64,000 bases of DNA from contig JAHIVC010000023.1 in the NCBI GenBank assembly GCA_018816945.1, forward strand, positions 1-64,000. The letters run 5' to 3'. The position numbers were made by a program, and so were the translations under genes. Below, in pieces: positions 26,889-33,471 of the stretch. Below the pieces are notes generated by a model, which did no database searches, had not been told where the DNA came from, and worked only from the letters and a program-made list of their open reading frames with translations. The stretch comes from Bacteroidota bacterium. GTDB taxonomy: Bacteria; Bacteroidota; Bacteroidia; Bacteroidales; GCA-2711565. Numbering within the stretch: the stretch's first letter is position 1; every line of letters starts with the position of its first letter.

Positions 26889-27035
26889 TCAAACATTTAA
26901 AGTACCTATATAGTAATTAAATTCGTCCATATCTTCATCATCTAAAAAGTCTACCGTGTGATTTTCATTCTCTTTTATCCGGCAGGAACTGATAATGAAA
27001 AGTAATGATATCAGTGGAAGAAATAACTTCTTCAT
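26889..27035 (-). CDS. 48-residue lipoprotein downstream of hybrid kinase
   Basis: Reading down from 27035: MKKLFLPLISLLFIISSC, a complete lipoprotein signal with lipobox ISSC and acylated Cys18. A 30-residue acidic tail follows with a run of Asp and Glu (FLDDEDMDEF), ending TLNV and a TGA at 26889. It starts six bases after the stop of the hybrid kinase gene on the same strand, so it is probably co-transcribed and may modulate that sensor or respond to it. I know no family. Its length is below many gene-calling thresholds. Confidence 0.7.
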   Translation of the reverse strand: MKKLFLPLISLLFIISSCRIKENENHTVDFLDDEDMDEFNYYIGTLNV

Positions 27036-27041
27036 AAAAAT

Positions 27042-28970
27042 TTAATTGAGAAAATACTTCGAGATAATTGCCAAAAGCGCATCTTTTTTAGTAGGTTTGG
27101 AAATATAATCGTTACAACCCGCTTCAAGTGCCTTTTCTTTATCCCCCGGCATAGCATAAGCTGTTTGAGCGATAATAATGACGTCACGATTAAATTCGCG
27201 AATTGCCCGTGTAGCTTCATAACCATTCATTATAGGCATCTTGATGTCCATCAATATTAAATCTAATTTTTCATTCTGACAGATTTTTATAGCATCTACT
27301 CCTGTCTGAACATGATAGATTTTTTTGCAGTTATCTTTCACTATTGCAGTCAGATAAGCATCCGAACTCTCCTGATCTTCTGCAATCAATAATGTGATTT
27401 GTTTTAATTTATTCATGGCACTTTTATTTATGGCAATGTCTTCTTTGTCTTTGTGATGCTTGGTATATTTATAAGGTAAGCTGAAATAAAATTCTGAACC
27501 TTCTCCTTCTTCTGAATGAACCCAAATTTTCCCTTTGAGCATTTTAACATAAGATTTGGTGATAGAAAGACCTAACCCTGCTCCTTCATATAAACTCGAT
27601 AAGCTTGAATCGACTTGAACAAATCGATCAAATATTATTTTTAATTGGTTTTTAGGGATTCCTATACCTGAGTCAATTATAAAAAATTTAAGCTCGTTAT
27701 CAAATTCCTCGTATCCCATTTCAATAAATCCTTCGTCAGTATATTTTATCGCATTTTTAAGCAATTTGTTGAATATAGCATACAACTTTTCTTTATCAGT
27801 TTGGATTAAGATGTCGGATTTTGGTTTGTTTTTAAAGATAAATTTCAACCCTTTACTTTCAATTTCCGGTAAAAACAAATTGAATATATCTTGCATTTGT
27901 TCGTTAATATTTACTTCCGAAAGATCAACTTTTACATATCCTGCTTCTATTGTCGAAACATTTAATAAATCATTAATAATGTTCAGCATTCTTTCACCGC
28001 TACTCTCAATCACCTCAATGTATTTATCCCTTTCTTCTCCGGTTAAATCTTTTTCCTTAAGCAAATCTGCAAACCCCAGAATGCCATTCATCGGTGTACG
28101 TATTTCATGACTCATATTAGCCAAAAATGAAGACTTTAAACGATCGCTTTCTTCAGCTTTTTCTTTGGCAATAATCAGACTTTTTTCAATTTTCTTTCGA
28201 ATTTTAATCTCCTCAATAAGATTTTGATTACGTTCGTCAAGTAATTTTGTGCGATCTATTACTTGTTCCTCCAAACCTTGATTAATTTTTGTTATTTCAT
28301 CTTGCTTCTCGGCCAGTAATATTCTTTGATTGAAATCAAGGCGTTTCAAAAATTCGATATTATATAAAGCCAACATGCTAATAACATGAGCCGAGATAAA
28401 GAATGCACCTGCAACTAATAAGTGCCCAAACTGTGTATCTGTTGAATCATAAAAAATAAAAATGGCAATACTATAGATAAGGGTCAGTATAATTCCTGCT
28501 ATAGTCGCAGGAAGAAACCTAAGGTGAATAAAAAAATATCCAGCCATAATTACCAAAAACATTCCTCCATAATAATATAAATTATTAGGATTTCGTAGTA
28601 ACATATATATAATGCCGCTACCACCTGCAATAAAGCTTATTGATAGAAGTGTCTGCCAGATATTTCTGAAATATTTGTGAAATGAAAAAAGAAAAACTCC
28701 TGATAATATAGGTATTACGATTAAATACCTTATGATGTGGAATTCTTTTATAAATTCTTCAGAAGTTATTAAATCTAAGTATCCAAAGGCAGCATAGAGC
28801 AGTGAAACTGTTATAAATGAGATTCGAAATGGTATGAGTGAATTCTTAAAATAGTCTTGCCTGAATTTGGCTTCAATATTTTTGTTGAAGAAGTTTAAGG
28901 TGATCTTATTTATATTCAAATCAATATTGATATTCCGAATATTATTATTGATTCCGGGAATTTTAATCAT
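27042..28970 (-). CDS. Membrane hybrid histidine kinase with receiver domain
   Basis: 642 residues. About six or seven hydrophobic segments (about 45-205) form a membrane sensor region without a large outer loop. A coiled coil (about 215-275) leads to the HisKA domain with the phospho-His in NMSHEIRTPMNG (near 291). The HATPase domain has NALKYT, DSGIGIP and GAGLGLS. A C-terminal receiver (about 518-640) has the acidic pair IAEDQ, phospho-Asp in LILMDIKMP and KP near the end. It has no output domain, so a phosphorelay or a separate effector is implied. The only tightly linked gene is the 48-residue lipoprotein. Confidence 0.88.
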   Translation of the reverse strand: MIKIPGINNNIRNINIDLNINKITLNFFNKNIEAKFRQDYFKNSLIPFRISFITVSLLYAAFGYLDLITSEEFIKEFHIIRYLIVIPILSGVFLFSFHKYFRNIWQTLLSISFIAGGSGIIYMLLRNPNNLYYYGGMFLVIMAGYFFIHLRFLPATIAGIILTLIYSIAIFIFYDSTDTQFGHLLVAGAFFISAHVISMLALYNIEFLKRLDFNQRILLAEKQDEITKINQGLEEQVIDRTKLLDERNQNLIEEIKIRKKIEKSLIIAKEKAEESDRLKSSFLANMSHEIRTPMNGILGFADLLKEKDLTGEERDKYIEVIESSGERMLNIINDLLNVSTIEAGYVKVDLSEVNINEQMQDIFNLFLPEIESKGLKFIFKNKPKSDILIQTDKEKLYAIFNKLLKNAIKYTDEGFIEMGYEEFDNELKFFIIDSGIGIPKNQLKIIFDRFVQVDSSLSSLYEGAGLGLSITKSYVKMLKGKIWVHSEEGEGSEFYFSLPYKYTKHHKDKEDIAINKSAMNKLKQITLLIAEDQESSDAYLTAIVKDNCKKIYHVQTGVDAIKICQNEKLDLILMDIKMPIMNGYEATRAIREFNRDVIIIAQTAYAMPGDKEKALEAGCNDYISKPTKKDALLAIISKYFLN

Positions 28971-29215
28971 TTTTAGGTCTTAATTCATCGCTAAAGATAT
29001 TAAAATAAGTTCTTTGGAAAATTAAATAAATAAAAAAACTGCAAACATGCTTTCGAACATTAAAAGTACATCCTGAATAGTCTAGACAAAAAAGGAAGTA
29101 AATATATCCTACTATTTGATCCCGCGAAGACGAATTCTTAGGCAGGATCTCAAGGCTATTTTACCCACAGCCTGCAAGGAGGTTTATTTATATGTTGTTT
29201 GTATTTTTTGCAATA

Positions 29216-30817
29216 CTACTCAATCGTGAAAAGCCTTAGGATATTTTCAACAGAAATAACTTCATCCGCCTTGGCGACTTCAACTACCTTAAAATGATGA
29301 TTTATAATCTCAACATCTGTTGAGTTTTTGCTCTTTGATTTGAATCCTCTTTGCTCAATAATATTTTTTAAATTTTCTTCTGTAAGCTGAGAATTAGATT
29401 TGACATATAAAGTGAGATAAACCGGACATCCAAATTCAGTTTGCATGCCAATAATATCTGCCTGTTCTGCCAGTATGCCTCTCAGATTTTCAGTATCCAA
29501 CTGATCCAGAAAATTATCAATACGGATTTTATAAACAATAAGATGGTCATCATTCAAATCAATTTCCTGTAACCGAACCTTAGCCGGGGTAAAAATCCAT
29601 TCCCTGATTTTAAGGGTATCGGTCATGTCAGGAGCATACCAAATTTTTACCGTAAAAGTGCCGACATAAGTATCTATTCCATAAACTCCATCCATATCGT
29701 ACATGTGATTCGAAAATGCAACCGAACTGCCATAGCATTTAATTGTTTTCAAATCGTGAATAGTATATATCTCCATCTCCGATTTCGTTTCAGGTTCGGC
29801 CCAATATTCACTCAAGGTTGGCAATTCGAATGATTTACCCAATACAAGTCCTGCAATAATTAAAATAACAACAATGATTGCGGGCCACCATTTTCTTCCT
29901 TTTCTGTTGATTGCCAAAGCGCCTTTTTCTGGACACACTTGCAGGCAATCGGCACATAAATGGCAGTCGATATGTTTTATAACAGTTTCCTTTGAGACTT
30001 GAATGGCTTGGGGGCATGCTTTATCACATAATTTACAACTGGTGCATATTTTAGCATCTCGTTTCACCTTTAATAATGGGAAAATCCTGCTTTGCATCGT
30101 GTAAAGCTCAAATATATAAGCTATGGCACAAAGAAATGCCAATGGCCAAATAAAACTGATATTTATTACGTAAACATTAAGAAGCAGGTAAATTCCCAGA
30201 ATACTTACAGTGAGGGTAAAATACCTGAAAATACTTGATAGTGCTCCGAGTGGACAAAGGTATTTACACCATAAAAGCCGTATAAAAATAGATCCAATAA
30301 TTACTAATAGGATGGCACCTATGGCCATCATTACATTCACATCGGGATTAAAACCGGAAGCAACTGCATAATAAGGGCAGAACCACTTGCAGAACAATTC
30401 ACTCGATTCAACAGTGAAGTAAACAGTGATAAAGAGTAAGCCATACTTCAGCGATCTTAAAATTTTATCGGTGACACCGGTAATTGTGTAACGCATTTTA
30501 AATTTATCTCCAATTTTACCTAACCATTCTGAAATTGATCCGATGGGACAAATAAAAGAACAAAACAATTTACTAAATAGGATAATGGCTATAACGAATA
30601 TCAACCCCATCGCAATTTGAGCACTGGTCATGGTACAAGCCAGGGTATCGTTTACCAAAAAACTAGTCAATGCCTGAATCCCTCCAAATGGGCAATAAGC
30701 TTCAAAATCTGCTAAATAATTAGGGTTAATAAATAAACTAATTCCCATGTAAATTAATAATGAAAAAATTATTAGCTGGATGCTTAGTCTGTAAGGATTG
30801 GTTTTAATCTTTTTCAT
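29216..30817 (-). CDS. Membrane polyferredoxin (NapH/NosR-like) with HMA-like tail
   Basis: 533 residues. Four or five membrane helices carry paired cysteine motifs typical of the NapH/NosR/CcoG group: CPFGG (near 42), CSFICPIG (near 86), CKWFCPYY (near 144) and CKYLCPLG (near 184). Two 4Fe-4S clusters follow (CTSCKLCDKACP and CHLCADCLQVCP, about 258-306), then another membrane helix and a soluble tail of about 190 residues. The tail appears to hold two ferredoxin-fold, HMA-like repeats (GVYGIDTYVGTFTVKIWYAPD and a GCPVYLTLYVKSN segment), without a CXXC metal motif. It probably moves electrons across or along the membrane, perhaps for thiol or metal reduction. Second gene after the Cys-repeat protein, behind a partial terminator. 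Confidence 0.78.
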   Translation of the reverse strand: MKKIKTNPYRLSIQLIIFSLLIYMGISLFINPNYLADFEAYCPFGGIQALTSFLVNDTLACTMTSAQIAMGLIFVIAIILFSKLFCSFICPIGSISEWLGKIGDKFKMRYTITGVTDKILRSLKYGLLFITVYFTVESSELFCKWFCPYYAVASGFNPDVNVMMAIGAILLVIIGSIFIRLLWCKYLCPLGALSSIFRYFTLTVSILGIYLLLNVYVINISFIWPLAFLCAIAYIFELYTMQSRIFPLLKVKRDAKICTSCKLCDKACPQAIQVSKETVIKHIDCHLCADCLQVCPEKGALAINRKGRKWWPAIIVVILIIAGLVLGKSFELPTLSEYWAEPETKSEMEIYTIHDLKTIKCYGSSVAFSNHMYDMDGVYGIDTYVGTFTVKIWYAPDMTDTLKIREWIFTPAKVRLQEIDLNDDHLIVYKIRIDNFLDQLDTENLRGILAEQADIIGMQTEFGCPVYLTLYVKSNSQLTEENLKNIIEQRGFKSKSKNSTDVEIINHHFKVVEVAKADEVISVENILRLFTIE

Positions 30818-30848
30818 ATTGGAAATACTGATGAGGGGAGTGGATTAG

Positions 30849-30879
30849 AAAAATCCCCGACTAAAACATGGCCGGGGAT
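30849..30879 (-). terminator. Terminator or attenuator between Cys-repeat and polyferredoxin genes
   Basis: On the minus strand ATCCCCG (30879-30873) pairs with CGGGGAT (30859-30853), then TTTTTC. It lies 28 bases after the Cys-repeat gene and before the polyferredoxin, so some read-through would make the small protein more abundant. Confidence 0.7.
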
Positions 30880-30906
30880 CTATTATTGAGAATTCGCTTA
30901 GAGCTA

Positions 30907-31233
30907 TTACTTTTTCTTGGCTTCTGTTTTAACCGCTGTTTTAGCTTTATCACAAGTGGCCGCTTTATCACAGGTGGCTGCTTTATCGCAAGTTCCTGTT
31001 TTATCACAAGTGGCTGCTTTATCACAGGTGGCTGCATTGGCACAAGTTGTTGTTTTTTTCTCTAAACATGTAGCAGCAGTTGGGCATGTTGCACATTTTG
31101 ATGAAACTTCTTTTTTTGCTTGTTCGGTTTTCGCTTTTTTAACAATTTTTTTCTGATCCTGAGCAACTACATTTGCAACTAAAAAGAAGGATAAAAAAGT
31201 AATGCTGATAAATAATACAATTTGTTTTTTCAT
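30907..31233 (-). CDS. Secreted Cys-repeat protein (ATCDKA hexapeptides)
   Basis: 108 residues with a signal peptide (about 1-24, ending VVAQ). The mature part is lysine-rich and has nine cysteines: 47, 50, 56, then 64, 70, 76, 82, 88 and 94, the last six spaced exactly six residues apart in ATCDKA-type hexapeptides. It has one CXXC (CATC) and no predicted fold. It is probably a periplasmic or surface thiol-rich, metal-binding or redox-buffering protein. The DNA repeat is 18 bases long, so unit number can vary by slippage. It lies upstream of the polyferredoxin and divergent from a two-component system over a shared regulatory region. I know no named family. Confidence 0.75.
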   Translation of the reverse strand: MKKQIVLFISITFLSFFLVANVVAQDQKKIVKKAKTEQAKKEVSSKCATCPTAATCLEKKTTTCANAATCDKAATCDKTGTCDKAATCDKAATCDKAKTAVKTEAKKK

Positions 31234-31262
31234 ATCTATGGTTTTAAAATTTATTTATGATC

Positions 31263-31270
31263 CAAAAATA
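31263..31270 (-). promoter_or_regulatory. Promoter -7 box (TATTTTTG) for the Cys-repeat gene
   Basis: On the minus strand TATTTTTG fits TAnnTTTG, 29 bases before the start at 31233. The first GTTA operator motif begins 22 bases further upstream. Confidence 0.5.
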
Positions 31271-31292
31271 ACACATTGATTTTAGTTAACAG

Positions 31293-31349
31293 GTTAACTA
31301 TATGTTAAATGAGGTTATAGCGATGTTATTTTATGTTATAGCGATGTTA
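31293..31349 (+). promoter_or_regulatory. Six phased GTTA direct repeats: predicted response-regulator operator
   Basis: GTTA occurs at 31293, 31304, 31314, 31325, 31335 and 31346, steps of 11, 10, 11, 10 and 11 bases, so all lie on one face of the helix. They pair into three 15-base units at a 21-base period, two of them identical (GTTATAGCGATGTTA). This is the arrangement bound by OmpR-type regulators, each dimer covering one unit. It lies between the divergent -7 boxes of the Cys-repeat gene and of the sensor kinase/regulator genes. I infer that the regulator encoded at 32643 binds here and controls both sides. Confidence 0.7.
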
Positions 31350-31377
31350 ATATTTTAGCCGTTAGTCAAAATCTTTT

Positions 31378-31385
31378 TAATTTTG
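31378..31385 (+). promoter_or_regulatory. Promoter -7 box (TAATTTTG), likely leaderless start
   Basis: TAATTTTG ends four bases before the ATG at 31390. Transcription would start at or very near the A of the start codon, giving a leaderless mRNA. The operator array ends 28 bases upstream, in the place of an activator. Confidence 0.6.
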
Positions 31386-31389
31386 ACAC

Positions 31390-32628
31390 ATGAAGAAGAT
31401 GAAATTCCAATTGGTTTTATTGATTATTACTATATTTTGCCTGTCAGGATTGGTGGGAATTCAAATTAATTGGATCCTCAAACAAGCCAATTTACAAGAA
31501 CAAGAATTTAATAGAGATGTCAAAAAGGCCTTAATAAGCATAGAAAAAAATCTTGAAGGTATCAGCGAATGTCCTTTTACAAATAAAACAGAAAATAATT
31601 GCATGGCATTGCTCAATACCTTTAAACAAGCGATTAATCTTGATTCCCTCATTACCCACGATTTAAATTATCACGGGATAGATTTGGATTATGAATATGG
31701 CATCGTGAATGTAAAGTTGGATAATTACTGGAGCGCACAAAAGGGTACAACGGTGACGGTAGATCTGGCCCAGGGACTACATGAATCAGGGTATGAGCTA
31801 AAGATTAATTTTCCGAAAAAAAGCGATTTTGTTTTTGCGCAGATTGGTTATGCTTTTATTAGTTCATTGCTTTTAATTATCCTTGTGGTTGTTTCCTTCA
31901 TGCTTATTTTCAGATATTATAAAAGAGAAAAGTCGCTTACAGAGCGGATTCGTGAGTTTGTTAATAACATGACCCATGAATTTAAAACTCCTATAGCTAA
32001 TATTGCCTTTGCAAATAGCATGATTTCAAAGCACTCAAAGGTTGAAAATGACTCAAAACTTCAATCCTTTACTCAAATTATTAAAAGTGAGCAAGCGAAG
32101 CTGAACGACCGTGTTGAAAAATTATTGAGTACCTCTTATAGTAATAAAGAGGCAATAAAAGAGTTTGAAAAATTGGATTTGTCGGTTTTGATTCAAGAAA
32201 TTATTAGTTCAAATCAGGTACAGATATTGAATAAAAATGGAAAGATCAATTTTTTCGAATACGGCGATGATCACATCATTCTAAGTAATAGTAACCAACT
32301 TCAAATCATTCTGGATAATTTAATAGATAATTCAATTAAATATTGCACCGTTAACCCAGAAATTGATATTACATTGAAATCAAGCGAAAAATATCATCTG
32401 ATTGAGGTAAAAGATAATGGAATTGGAATTTCGCCCGATCAGCAGAAATTGATATTTGATCAATATTACCGCGTGCCAACCGGTGATGTTCATGATATCA
32501 AAGGATTCGGAATTGGGCTGTATCATGTGAAACGAATTCTGGACCAAATTGGTGGGGAAATTATGGTGAATAGCGAAATAAATAAAGGAAGCCAATTTAT
32601 CGTTAAATTGCCTAACCATAGAAAATAA
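31390..32628 (+). CDS. Sensor histidine kinase (RprX-like)
   Basis: 412 residues. Membrane helix about 7-28, a periplasmic sensor of about 120 residues, a second helix about 152-175, then HisKA with phospho-His196 (NNMTHEFKTP) and a HATPase domain with NLIDNSIKYC, VKDNGIGIS and GFGIGLYHVKRI. The sensor has two cysteines, Cys61 and Cys71, which could form a disulfide or bind metal; together with the Cys-repeat protein across the promoter region this hints at a thiol or metal signal. It resembles the RprX kinases of Bacteroides. The start lies just after a -7 box. The regulator gene begins 14 bases on. Confidence 0.88.
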   Translation: MKKMKFQLVLLIITIFCLSGLVGIQINWILKQANLQEQEFNRDVKKALISIEKNLEGISECPFTNKTENNCMALLNTFKQAINLDSLITHDLNYHGIDLDYEYGIVNVKLDNYWSAQKGTTVTVDLAQGLHESGYELKINFPKKSDFVFAQIGYAFISSLLLIILVVVSFMLIFRYYKREKSLTERIREFVNNMTHEFKTPIANIAFANSMISKHSKVENDSKLQSFTQIIKSEQAKLNDRVEKLLSTSYSNKEAIKEFEKLDLSVLIQEIISSNQVQILNKNGKINFFEYGDDHIILSNSNQLQIILDNLIDNSIKYCTVNPEIDITLKSSEKYHLIEVKDNGIGISPDQQKLIFDQYYRVPTGDVHDIKGFGIGLYHVKRILDQIGGEIMVNSEINKGSQFIVKLPNHRK

Positions 32629-32642
32629 CCACGACTGTGCAA

Positions 32643-33350
32643 ATGAAACCAAGGATACTAATTGTTGAAGATGACGTTAATCTGGGATTCCTGCTGGTTG
32701 AGTATCTGGAGTCGAATGGTTTTGAAGTTAAGCTGTATATTGATGGTGTTGCCGGTCTGAACGGTTTCAGGATGGGAACCTACGACCTTTGTATTATCGA
32801 TATCATGTTACCCAAGATGGATGGCTTTAGTTTGATCAAAGAGATTAAGATGCTTGATAAACATATTTCGATCATCATCTTATCCGCCCGTTCATTGAAA
32901 GAGGACAAACTAAAAGGATTTGATATTGGTGTTGATGATTATATTACCAAGCCATTCGATGAAGAAGAGCTTGTTTGCAGGATAAATGCCGTTTTAAACC
33001 GAAAACAAAAACCTGACCCGTCGAAGCAGGCTAATTTATCAAAAGTTTCGGTTGGAGATTATAGTTTCGATCCACTTAATCAGGTACTATCGTTGAACTC
33101 GAATAAGTATCGTTTGACTTTTAAGGAGAATAAAATTCTGCAATTACTAAGCATGTCAAAAAATGAACTGGTAAAACGGGATGAGATCATGGAGCAGGTT
33201 TGGGGCGATTCGAATTATTCTACCGGCAGAAGCCTTGACGTATTCATTTCAAAATTAAGAAACTACCTTAAAAAGGATCCTAAAATAAAAATTTCGACAA
33301 TTCCATCAGTAGGATACATCCTGGAAGAGAATGCGGACATTGGTTCGTGA
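32643..33350 (+). CDS. OmpR/PhoB-family response regulator (RprY-like)
   Basis: 235 residues from the ATG at 32643 (an in-frame GTG is at 32637). Receiver domain with acidic pair IVEDDV, phospho-Asp53 (IIDIMLP), the switch Ser in ILSARS and Lys in DYITKPF. C-terminal winged helix with KENKILQLLS, RDEIMEQVWGD and RSLDVFISKLRNYL, the recognition helix region. OmpR-type regulators bind tandem direct repeats one helical turn apart, which matches the GTTA array at 31293-31349. It is probably activated by the kinase just upstream. Confidence 0.9.
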   Translation: MKPRILIVEDDVNLGFLLVEYLESNGFEVKLYIDGVAGLNGFRMGTYDLCIIDIMLPKMDGFSLIKEIKMLDKHISIIILSARSLKEDKLKGFDIGVDDYITKPFDEEELVCRINAVLNRKQKPDPSKQANLSKVSVGDYSFDPLNQVLSLNSNKYRLTFKENKILQLLSMSKNELVKRDEIMEQVWGDSNYSTGRSLDVFISKLRNYLKKDPKIKISTIPSVGYILEENADIGS

Positions 33351-33471
33351 TTAAGTTGCTGGTTGCTGGTTGCTAATGCGGCAAAACCTACATTCTTCAT
33401 TCTTCATTTAGCATTCCTACCCGAACGTTCCGTTCTGAACGGGCGGGCAACATTGGCCAATAACAAGTGAT

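Noticed and set aside
30868-31156. Plus-strand ORFs across the Cys-repeat gene
   Set aside because: The repeat gives open frames on the opposite strand; only the minus frame has a signal peptide, a -7 box and regular cysteines.
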